Assembly (NCBI GenBank): GCA_045661345.1
Contig: JAZRFM010000015.1
Location: 62,001-126,000 of the forward strand
Direction: 5' to 3'
Length of the DNA: 64,000 bases
DNA from: RUG12461 sp045661345
GTDB taxonomy: Bacteria > Bacillota > Clostridia > Lachnospirales > Lachnospiraceae
This document shows positions 1 to 7,658 of this stretch, one piece after another. The notes beneath the pieces were generated by a model. It saw only the letters and a program-made list of their open reading frames with translations, was not told the origin of the DNA and did not search any database. Numbering within the stretch: the stretch's first letter is position 1; each line of letters begins with the position of its first letter. Position numbers and translations under genes: made by a program.

Positions 1-51
1 CAACCATTAGAGCAGTATCTTAATAAGCTCAGCCTTCAGCTTTGCTTTCCT

Positions 52-243
52 TTACTCCTCAAACCACACATCAAAATCTGTAGTCAGCTTTTCTTCATTA
101 AGCTGTGCTGCCAGCAATTGCAGATTACCTATATCATTAACGGTCTCAATGTACTGATCCAGTCTATCTTCCGGAACGCCCTTCTTTCTAAGATAGTTAT
201 TCCTTATCACTGTTCCAAACGTATTTTGTATATCTGCCGCCAC
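52..243 (-). pseudogene. Remnant of a DUF262/DUF1524-type protein, C-terminal piece
   Basis: The minus strand reads NNYLRKKGVPEDRLDQYIE followed by an IGNLQLL motif and a WFEE end. This resembles the C-terminal DUF1524 nuclease region of DUF262 (GmrSD-like, type IV restriction) proteins, where an NLQLLEG-like stretch is typical. Only about 55 residues are recognisable. The catalytic His-containing part is absent, the frame stops early, and the first dozen residues come from overlap with another reading frame. I infer a decayed fragment rather than a working gene. It overlaps a second remnant in another frame, so this end of the window looks like debris of accessory (defence-type) genes. Confidence 0.45.
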
Positions 244-456
244 CGATTTTTAGGATCTGTTCCTTTTCCTGCAAATCTGCAAGTGTTCTTTGGACTGTAA
301 TCTGACTTATATCAGGGCACTTCTCCATGATTTCTGTCTTTGTTATCTCTCCATACGTACTTTGAATCAGTTTTGCAATCCTTTCAGGTTTTGATAATCC
401 GCTGGCGGTTAGTGTCTCAACTCTTGCTGTAAAATCTCTGTATGCAGCTACAACAA
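197..456 (-). pseudogene. Remnant with winged-helix C-terminal domain (Fic-like protein tail)
   Basis: An open minus-strand frame without a start codon encodes about 85 residues: a helix (ARVETLTASGLSKPERIAKL), a predicted helix-turn-helix (ITKTEIMEKCPDISQITVQR) and a wing ending GGGRYTKYVW before TAA at 199-197. Winged-helix tails of this kind close many Fic-family AMPylases and RecG/AlbA-like transcriptional proteins; the GGGRxTxY ending is typical. The Fic catalytic core (HPFxxGNG) is not present upstream, where the frame is broken by stops near 490. I call it a truncated remnant. The family assignment is an inference from the tail only. Confidence 0.45.
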
Positions 457-590
457 CCCATTTCCCCGTTTTGTTTCCGCCCCATTCATTTTCACTTCAT
501 TCTCAGTGCCTGTACCACCGGAATTCCTTTTTTCATAATGAAATGGAGTCGTGACATTCACAAAATTCTCCATAATATCAAAAGCCATCG

Positions 591-1760
591 TTATGGATTC
601 CTTACCGGCTGTCGACGCAGCATGAAAATCTGAAAACAGGGACTGGTGGTCTGGGTAAAGACAACCCTGGGAAACAGCTTGCACATGATGGGGCACCGCT
701 GACTGCAGACCGTCTCGGGAACCTCTTCACCGGGTCTGATCCCTGGGTTGCGGGAAAGATACTGATCCCGGCGCAGCTTGTAATAAGGGCAGACCTTCCT
801 GATGTGTCCCGGATTCTTGAGATACTCCTCGACGCAGTCCGGCGGGGCAAAATCCGGTGCGATCTCTCTTAGCTGCACGGTGCCGTACCGGGCGGATACA
901 TAACGGGCAACGTATTTTTTCCCGTCTTCGCTTTCTGCTGTTTTGCTTTTGAGATAAGGCTTCCAGGCATCGGGGATCGAAGCGGGAAGCTCTTCGGTAA
1001 CATAGCCCTTCTTTTCCAGTGCGGTCAGAATCCTCTGCACTTTCTGCCAGTCGGTGATCTGCCAGTCTTTGTTAAAAGATATGGTAGATCTGTATGCTGC
1101 CATCAGGAAGATGGTGTCGCTGAGAAACTGCGCTTCTTCCATACTACGGCAGAGAGCCTCCGTATCATCGGGATATTCACGGAGTCCACTCAGTACCGTC
1201 GGGAAAACAATGACATTCACGTCAGAGGTTTTCACATCACCAAAATATTCCTGCATGGGCTTTATGATCAGCCTGTTGTCGAAGGGCAGCTCGAAGGACA
1301 TAGGCCATTGAGAGATGTCTACGCCTGTATACTGTACATCGAAGCTGTCTCCGACATCTTTTAATGCCAGGGAGAGGGACAGACCATCGATCTTGGAGCC
1401 GCATCCCATGGACAGAACCCTTAAATCGTGTATGTCTTCCTTAACAAGACAGGAGAGGAGTAGACTGTACATGAGATAGTATTCCAGTCCGTAAATATTA
1501 CACAGGCGGCATTCGTACAGACAGGCGTTTATGGTTTCTGTAAAATCGGGAGAAAAGGTGGACCGGTACCGGGTGCCGATCTGCATCTGTCTGAAAGCAT
1601 GAGGATCCTTGGACAGCAAGCTCTTGAGCTGCTCCAGCACTGCCGTGAGATGATCGTTCAACGGGGTGGTGTCCACGAGGCCTTCCGGTATCATGGGCTG
1701 ATTCTTATGAAAGTGCTCCCAGAGAAACTGCATGATCCTGTTTTTGATTGATTTATTCAT
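591..1760 (-). CDS. Methyltransferase-like protein with cysteine clusters, NHLM/RT island
   Basis: The product (389 residues) has a class I SAM-methyltransferase motif I near residues 116-125 (LSMGCGSKID) and a following acidic strand (YTGVDIS), so a Rossmann-type methyltransferase fold is likely; the substrate is unknown. Just before motif I lies CLYECRLC (residues about 80-87), a C-x3-C-x2-C spacing, and the tail carries further cysteines including CSQRCPIMC, suggesting a metal or Fe-S site, somewhat like Rsm22-type rRNA methyltransferases. I chose ATG at 1760 because GGAGG lies 11 nt upstream; a longer open frame reaches 1859 with a TTG. The gene is 265 bp downstream of the ABC genes on the same strand. 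The last 25 residues run into the remnant region and may not be native. Confidence 0.55.
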   Translation of the reverse strand: MNKSIKNRIMQFLWEHFHKNQPMIPEGLVDTTPLNDHLTAVLEQLKSLLSKDPHAFRQMQIGTRYRSTFSPDFTETINACLYECRLCNIYGLEYYLMYSLLLSCLVKEDIHDLRVLSMGCGSKIDGLSLSLALKDVGDSFDVQYTGVDISQWPMSFELPFDNRLIIKPMQEYFGDVKTSDVNVIVFPTVLSGLREYPDDTEALCRSMEEAQFLSDTIFLMAAYRSTISFNKDWQITDWQKVQRILTALEKKGYVTEELPASIPDAWKPYLKSKTAESEDGKKYVARYVSARYGTVQLREIAPDFAPPDCVEEYLKNPGHIRKVCPYYKLRRDQYLSRNPGIRPGEEVPETVCSQRCPIMCKLFPRVVFTQTTSPCFQIFMLRRQPVRNP

Positions 1761-2000
1761 CGTTCTTATGTCCTCCGTCTCGTTCTGGAAGCGTTTTTTC
1801 AGAAGCATTTCATGGTTACCGCAGTGCTTGAAAACCATACGGGAAAATGTTACGATCAATGTGTCGGGGGTGCGCTCATAGAGCGCGTCCGTAGGAAAAC
1901 CGTCCCGGCTTCCATAGAAAAGGCTTTACGGGCAGCCGAAGCTGAGGGTTGTTTTTGAGGACGAACCTTTCACATCATTCCCCCGGCATTTTGCAAGAAT

Positions 2001-2024
2001 CGCCGGAACTCTCATGTTCCGGCG
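2001..2024 (-). terminator. Hairpin after the ABC exporter gene
   Basis: A perfect 9-bp stem (2001-2009 with 2016-2024, CGCCGGAAC arms) and 6-nt loop begins one base after the ABC stop codon. The following minus-strand bases (ATTCTTGCAAAA) are only modestly U-rich, so it may be a weak terminator or an mRNA 3' stabiliser. Confidence 0.45.
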
Positions 2025-2025
2025 T

Positions 2026-4191
2026 TTACTGCATCTGCTTTTTCACAAGCTCGGCGAATTTACCGTTCTTCTCTATCAGTTCCCGGTAGCTTCCTTCCTC
2101 TGCGATTACGCCCTTCTCGAGCATGATGATACGGTCAAAATCCACCACGGTGGAAAGCCTGTGTGCCACCATTACCACAGTGGATTTCATTTTGCAGATG
2201 TTTTCCATCACTTTGGTCTGCGTCATGTTATCCAGCGCAGAGGTCGCTTCGTCCAGGATCAGCACCTTCGGATCATCCATAAATGCTCTCGCCAGCAGAA
2301 TCCTCTGCCTCTGCCCGCCCGAAAAGCCGCAGGAAACAGACTCCGAAATCTCCGTATCCAGCTGCATGGGGAGGCTTCTTATATAGTCTCCGATCTCCGC
2401 CTGATCCAGGGACTCCCATACTTTTTCCTCCTCCAGTTTTTTTGAGGAGCCGAAGGTGACATTATCCGTAATCGTCCCGGGAAAAACTCTGCTGAACTGA
2501 AATACCGATCCGATCCGCCTGCGGAGGGATCTCAGGTTCAGAGTCTGCAGGGACTTTCCGTCATAGCTCACTTCCCCTTCAGACGGAGTCTCCATGCCGA
2601 TCAGGATCTTTAAGAAGGTGCTTTTGCCACATCCGCTTTCTCCGACGATCGCCACACGCTCCCCCCGCCTGACGTGAATCGACACGCCCTTCAGACACCC
2701 GTGAGGATCATCCGGATAGGAAAACCAGATATTCTCCGCACGTATATCCCCGCCCAGATTCTCCACAAATTCCAAAGATTCACTCTCTTCGGTTTTCGCT
2801 TCGAAAACAGGACTGACGTTTTCACTGAGTGCCGATATCAGAAACAGGCTTTGCATGATGTCCGTCAGGGATGAGACCACTGCTATGACCAGCGTATAAG
2901 AGGACGTAAAGGTCATATACGTTTCTTTTGAAACACCCTCTGCCATGGATACACCCAGCAGGGCGATGGTGGTAGCTATGGAGATCGCTGACAGAATCTC
3001 GGTATTATATTTCAGGAAGAAGGGCTGTTGATAGGTGAGGGAAAGCTTCTGACGATACATCTCGGCCCATTTGGAATAGACGGCTTTCTCTGCACCCATG
3101 CCCTTGATCTTCTGAATTCCGCGGATGACAGAGAACATGAAGCTGCTGTTTTCCATATCGATATGAAGTATCCCGGTTTCATTGCGTGCAAAACTGACGG
3201 CACCCAGAATGGAGGCCAGGATTTTTAAGGCAATAAAGATGACAGCCGGCAGGAAAAGCTCCGGCGCGAACCGGTCCATCTGATACAGGTAGATGAGGGA
3301 GAACGAAAGATTCAGCACTACATCCATGATGATCTGCATGATTGAATCCGACAGTCTGCCGCAGTTTGCGATTCTTTTTGACAGTTTTCCGGAGGAAGTG
3401 TTCCGGAAGAAGGTTTGAGAAAGGTGAAGAACCTTCGCCATGACCGCCGACTGGATTTTCGCAGAGATCCTGATCTTGGTTTCCGAAAGCATGATGGACT
3501 TCAGCATTGTCATGAATCCCCGGACCAGACAGACCGACAGGAAAATGACAATCGCGATAAAAAACCCTCCGGGGCTTCCGTTTCCGGTGATATAGACATT
3601 GTAGATCCATTTATTGACAAGGGGCAGGATATAGCCAAGGGCAGCAGCGAGACCGGTAGCGACGGCAAGCCGGACCACATCTGAGACCGTCAATGACTTC
3701 AGCACGTTGTAGCAAAAAGTGGAAAGAAGCGTTTTCCCCTCCCTGATCGGTCTGCTGATGGTATAGCAGGCCGGCTGAAGGGAAGCGATGTAAGCAGCGG
3801 ATGCATATCCTTCACCTGCGTCATAAGGACAATAATAACGATAGCCCCGTATCGTCGGCATGATGACCACAGCTTTTCCGTCTTTTCGAAAGGCCAGCAG
3901 ATATTCTGCTCTGCCTCGGCTTGCTTCGATCACGGACGCTTTTTCCTCATACATCATTCCCAGCGGATCCAGGATGGTCTCCATGAGTTTTTCCACGGAA
4001 CTCTCCTGCAGTACCCCGGACACCTGAATCCCAAATTCCTCCAAAAGATAGACCAGAGCTATTCTGACATCCTCGACATCCTCTTCCAGACGCCGCATCT
4101 TCCGGTTTCTGATCAGGGATTCATCGGCGTACTGCTCAAGTCTGATATTATTCTCTTCTTTTTTGATGATATTATCTGTATACAGTCCCAT
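2026..4191 (-). CDS. NHLM-type ABC exporter, permease/ATPase without peptidase domain
   Basis: This 721-residue half-transporter has about 165 N-terminal cytoplasmic residues, a six-helix exporter membrane domain (about 175-450) and an ATPase domain with Walker A GESGCGKST, signature FSGGQRQR, Walker B VLILDEATSALD and the AHRLST switch histidine. The layout fits the second ABC subunit of NHLM (nitrile hydratase leader microcin) peptide export systems, which has a long N-terminal extension in place of a C39 peptidase. It lies 25 bp after the C39-like ABC gene, so the two probably form a heterodimer in the inner membrane. No good ribosome-binding site precedes the ATG, so translation may depend on coupling. 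The exported substrate is unknown. Confidence 0.8.
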   Translation of the reverse strand: MGLYTDNIIKKEENNIRLEQYADESLIRNRKMRRLEEDVEDVRIALVYLLEEFGIQVSGVLQESSVEKLMETILDPLGMMYEEKASVIEASRGRAEYLLAFRKDGKAVVIMPTIRGYRYYCPYDAGEGYASAAYIASLQPACYTISRPIREGKTLLSTFCYNVLKSLTVSDVVRLAVATGLAAALGYILPLVNKWIYNVYITGNGSPGGFFIAIVIFLSVCLVRGFMTMLKSIMLSETKIRISAKIQSAVMAKVLHLSQTFFRNTSSGKLSKRIANCGRLSDSIMQIIMDVVLNLSFSLIYLYQMDRFAPELFLPAVIFIALKILASILGAVSFARNETGILHIDMENSSFMFSVIRGIQKIKGMGAEKAVYSKWAEMYRQKLSLTYQQPFFLKYNTEILSAISIATTIALLGVSMAEGVSKETYMTFTSSYTLVIAVVSSLTDIMQSLFLISALSENVSPVFEAKTEESESLEFVENLGGDIRAENIWFSYPDDPHGCLKGVSIHVRRGERVAIVGESGCGKSTFLKILIGMETPSEGEVSYDGKSLQTLNLRSLRRRIGSVFQFSRVFPGTITDNVTFGSSKKLEEEKVWESLDQAEIGDYIRSLPMQLDTEISESVSCGFSGGQRQRILLARAFMDDPKVLILDEATSALDNMTQTKVMENICKMKSTVVMVAHRLSTVVDFDRIIMLEKGVIAEEGSYRELIEKNGKFAELVKKQMQ

Positions 4192-4216
4192 TTTTTCAGT
4201 TCATTCTTACAGTTCC

Positions 4217-6355
4217 TTACACGGAAATCAGCTTTCGATAAAGCCCTTCCTGCGCGTACAGTTCCTCATGCGTTCCCTGCTGCACCACTCTTCCTTTGTC
4301 CATGACATAAATCCGGTCGCATCCGGCAATGGTGGAGAGTCTGTGGGCAACGATCACACAGGTGGTACGCTTTTTTCTGATGGATTGCATTACCCTGTCC
4401 TCTGTCAGTGCATCCAGTGCCGACGTAAACTCATCCAAAAACAGCATGGTCGGTTCATGTGCAAGCGCCCTGGTAAGCTCCAGTCTCTGCAGCTCACCAC
4501 CGGAGAAGTTTCGTCCGTTTTCTTCTATCCGGGTTCCGTAGGCATTTTTATCGCGGATAATACGGTCATGAATCTGCGCATCCCGCGCGGCTATAATCAC
4601 TTCATATCTCTCTACGGTACTGTCCCACATACGAACATTGTCGTAGACAGAATCCTCAAACATCATGGTTTCCTGATCCACCGTCAGTACCGAGGAATGA
4701 AAAACCACATCCGGAATCTCCTCCCGATGCTTTCCGGAGTACAGGATCTCTCCGGATTCCGCTTTATACAGATCCGCAAGGATCTTCAGCAACGTGCTTT
4801 TTCCGCATCCGGTCTTTCCAACGATTGCGATCATCTGACCCTGGCCGACATCGATATCCACATCATCCACGACAAGGCTGTCTCCCGGGTTGTAGCGAAA
4901 GCTGATATGACGCGCTCTCAGCTCTCCCGGCAGTTTATCCGCTGTTTCATATTCACTTACGGGAAGAGGAATGGGTTGCCGGCTGTCACGATGCATGATA
5001 TCGTTGACCCTTTCGATGTTGGTCCGCATGGTCTGCAGCGAGTTCACCGTCGTCATGCAATTATTCATGGAATTGATCAAAGAATTCAGCATGCTCTGGA
5101 AAAGAGCCATGGAACCGAGGGTAAAGCTGCCGTGCAAAACGAAGTATGCCCCCATGAAAAGCTGTATGGCCTGCAGAGCATAACCATGGATCCCGGAGAC
5201 AAAAGTGAGTGCCGCGTTAATCCGCTGGCTTCTGAATTTTCCTTCGTTGGCCTGTATCTGCGATTCACGCCACATGTTGTAGAAGGAACGCTCCGCTCCG
5301 GTGGACTTGATGGTCTCGATCATGCTCATCCCGTTCAGAACCGCCGTGTTCAGCACGTTTCCGGAGGTTGCCATGCTGCGGGAGATGATGGCGTTTTTTT
5401 CCTGCATCTGCAGGGTAATAAACAAATCTGACAGGATCACGATCAGACAGGCTACAGCCATCACCGCATTGTATCTCACAAGGGTAATAAAATATACCAT
5501 GGTCATCACGGCGTCAATGGTTCTCGGCACCAGAGCACGTATGATGGTGTTGTCAAGGCTTATATTATTGTCGATCCTGGACATCAGCTCCCCGGCGCTG
5601 TACTGTTCAAAAAATTTCAGCGGCTGATCAAACATTTTTTTGAACATCCGGCTGCCGGAGACTGCGGAAACATCCCTGCTGGAATCGTTGATGCGTTTGG
5701 TCTTTGCGATGCCCAAAATAAAATAAGCCGCCAGAGAGATCACGTAGATCAGGAGGACGACATAACCTCCGTCTGCTTTTTCTCCGGAGACCCAGTTCAT
5801 ATGGGAATCAAGTATGTTTTTCTGCAGTGTCAGCATTCCGATATTCAGAAAGACACAGCCAAGTGTCAGTATCATCAGGATGAACATCGGTTTGCGTATT
5901 TTCTTAACCCGTTCCCTTATCAGGGATATCAGAGATTCTCTTTTGCCATCGGCGGTAAATTCCCTGCTTTTTGTCAGGTTGATCACCTTTCCGTTATAGA
6001 GGGCTTCGAAGCTCTGAAGGGTCATCCTGATTTCCCCTCTGGCGGGATCCGTGATCGAAACGAGATTTCCTCTGATGGAGGTAACAATACACCAATAACG
6101 CTTTTTCCAGGACACGAGGGCAGGAAGCTTCATCTTGAGAAGCTCTTCAAAACCCCGCTTTTCCACTGTCCCATCCAGTCCGTAATGTGCAGCGGCTTCC
6201 AACATCTGCTCAGGGCTCGAGCCGTTGCGGGAGGAAACACATACCTCGCGCATCTCTTCCAATGGTACGTATTTTTTATGATAGCCGAGCATCATGCACA
6301 AAGCGGCTGCACCGTTTTCCCCCGGCCTCATCTGTATCACAACGGGTATCTTCAT
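4217..6355 (-). CDS. NHLM-type ABC exporter with degenerate C39 peptidase domain
   Basis: The 712-residue protein has an N-terminal C39 peptidase-like domain (1-125), a six-helix exporter domain (about 155-430) and an ATPase domain (Walker A GKTGCGKST, signature NFSGGELQR, Walker B MLFLDEFTSALD). In family members the N-terminus reads QMExxECG with a catalytic Cys; here it reads QMRPGENG, so Asn14 replaces the Cys. The catalytic His position (NHFVV in the family) reads RYWCI, so Tyr87 or Trp88 is there instead. The Asp of the DPA motif (Asp103) remains. The domain should therefore bind rather than cleave a leader, as in HlyB-type exporters. AAGGA lies just before the ATG, and the gene starts 18 bp after the reverse transcriptase stop. 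Confidence 0.82.
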   Translation of the reverse strand: MKIPVVIQMRPGENGAAALCMMLGYHKKYVPLEEMREVCVSSRNGSSPEQMLEAAAHYGLDGTVEKRGFEELLKMKLPALVSWKKRYWCIVTSIRGNLVSITDPARGEIRMTLQSFEALYNGKVINLTKSREFTADGKRESLISLIRERVKKIRKPMFILMILTLGCVFLNIGMLTLQKNILDSHMNWVSGEKADGGYVVLLIYVISLAAYFILGIAKTKRINDSSRDVSAVSGSRMFKKMFDQPLKFFEQYSAGELMSRIDNNISLDNTIIRALVPRTIDAVMTMVYFITLVRYNAVMAVACLIVILSDLFITLQMQEKNAIISRSMATSGNVLNTAVLNGMSMIETIKSTGAERSFYNMWRESQIQANEGKFRSQRINAALTFVSGIHGYALQAIQLFMGAYFVLHGSFTLGSMALFQSMLNSLINSMNNCMTTVNSLQTMRTNIERVNDIMHRDSRQPIPLPVSEYETADKLPGELRARHISFRYNPGDSLVVDDVDIDVGQGQMIAIVGKTGCGKSTLLKILADLYKAESGEILYSGKHREEIPDVVFHSSVLTVDQETMMFEDSVYDNVRMWDSTVERYEVIIAARDAQIHDRIIRDKNAYGTRIEENGRNFSGGELQRLELTRALAHEPTMLFLDEFTSALDALTEDRVMQSIRKKRTTCVIVAHRLSTIAGCDRIYVMDKGRVVQQGTHEELYAQEGLYRKLISV

Positions 6356-6373
6356 CTGTCCTTCACTTTTTTC

Positions 6374-7591
6374 TCAGGATGGCTGATCATGTCCCTCATT
6401 CCGGCCGTAATAGGCACGAACCAGCGGAACATATCCGGTGTCCCTGATATCCTCATATCTGAATCGGTATTTTACATTGGTGCGCCTGCCTGTCGCGACG
6501 TAGCGGAGACACTCTTGTGACAGGTGATCCAGCTTTTTCAGGCTTTCCACTGTTGTGATGCAGGGAAAGAACTTATCTGCCCAGCTGATCCAGCTGCTCT
6601 CCCCCCTGCCGTAGTAATAAAAATGGATATAGCCCGCCATAAGCCGTATTCCATCCTCCCGGGTCAGCCGTCCGTTCTTCACCCTCCGGCAGATACTGTC
6701 AGCCCGGTGCTTCATCTTGTACGAGACCTTCAGGAACGTGTTTTCGGCGATATCTACCTTATCCGGCGCAAACTTGATACCAAGCAGGTCGTAGTCGACG
6801 CCGGGGGGCACGATACAGGTCTTCTCCTTATTCATGCTGAGCCCGAGATCCGCGATGATTTTCCTCAGCTGCTCCATCAGGCGTTCGGCGGAGGATTCGT
6901 CCTCACAGATCATGCAGATATCATCGGTATAGCGGCTGCAGATGCAGGCGTTCTCTTTCATGAAACTGTCTGCCTCCAGCAAAAAGACATTCTGCAGGAA
7001 GGTGACGATGGGATTCCCTGGAAGAACCGAGGTGAAGCCTTCTTCCACCTTGCCGTTACGATAATACCGGTTTCTGGTGATCAGCCACATGATGAAAGAA
7101 AAAAGCTCCGGTTCATCTGCAAGCCAGGGTTCCAGTTTCCCGGCCAGTATCGCAGGATCAATAGATTCGCCGAAGCTATGGACATCCGTCTTTATGATGT
7201 ATTTTTCCCTGTGGGGATCATAATGGCGGATGGTCTGAAACAGCTTCCCCACCGGATTGTCCTTCCGGAAGGAATAAAGTGATTTCGGGAAACGGTTGTC
7301 ATACCGTTCCATCAGCATAAAGGTCAGGTACTGCAGCAGAATCTTGTTCTCTGCAGAAAAACTGAACACCTTACGCTTGCGGTTTGACTGTCCCTTGCGC
7401 AGCAGAATCATGGTCGGCAGTTCAAAATAATAATCTCCCTCAATCAACCGCTGCACATCTTTGTCAAAGCGCTCCGTCAGGAGGTAGGCCGCCATGCCGT
7501 TCACTTCCTCGATATTACTGGCGACGGCTGTCCGGCGTTTTGCGAGGAAAGCCTCTTTCCACGCCGTTTTTTTCATTTCTTCAAATATCAT
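6374..7591 (-). CDS. Reverse transcriptase, non-intron type, linked to ABC exporters
   Basis: The protein (405 residues from the chosen start) has the RT palm: a first catalytic Asp in KTDVHSFGESID (about residue 136), the catalytic YTDD box (about 221-224, more often YADD), and an LGLSMNKEKT motif followed by LLGIKFA. The usual PQG substrate-binding motif is altered to LPGNPI. There is no endonuclease or maturase-type ending, and no intron RNA structure surrounds it, so it is not a normal group II intron protein. ATG at 7591 (MIFEEM) is preceded by GGGGGGTGG at good spacing; a GTG at 7603 is the alternative. It heads a tight unit with two exporter ABC genes. Its biological role is unknown. 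Confidence 0.8.
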   Translation of the reverse strand: MIFEEMKKTAWKEAFLAKRRTAVASNIEEVNGMAAYLLTERFDKDVQRLIEGDYYFELPTMILLRKGQSNRKRKVFSFSAENKILLQYLTFMLMERYDNRFPKSLYSFRKDNPVGKLFQTIRHYDPHREKYIIKTDVHSFGESIDPAILAGKLEPWLADEPELFSFIMWLITRNRYYRNGKVEEGFTSVLPGNPIVTFLQNVFLLEADSFMKENACICSRYTDDICMICEDESSAERLMEQLRKIIADLGLSMNKEKTCIVPPGVDYDLLGIKFAPDKVDIAENTFLKVSYKMKHRADSICRRVKNGRLTREDGIRLMAGYIHFYYYGRGESSWISWADKFFPCITTVESLKKLDHLSQECLRYVATGRRTNVKYRFRYEDIRDTGYVPLVRAYYGRNEGHDQPS

Positions 7592-7658
7592 ACACTCTGC
7601 CACCCCCCTCTGTTTTCTGCCGGCGCGACACAGGCCGGCCGGCAGATTTCTTCAAAGG

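Noticed and set aside
1861..1980. Possible riboswitch or RT-linked structured RNA between the ABC and methyltransferase genes
   Set aside because: Three small hairpins can be drawn, but no cobalamin, c-di-GMP or c-di-AMP core motif matches, and part of the stretch is open in the methyltransferase frame.
591..7591. Diversity-generating retroelement around the RT
   Set aside because: I found no template/variable repeat pair, no Avd-type gene and no C-type lectin target; the RT motifs also differ. A systematic repeat search could still be run.
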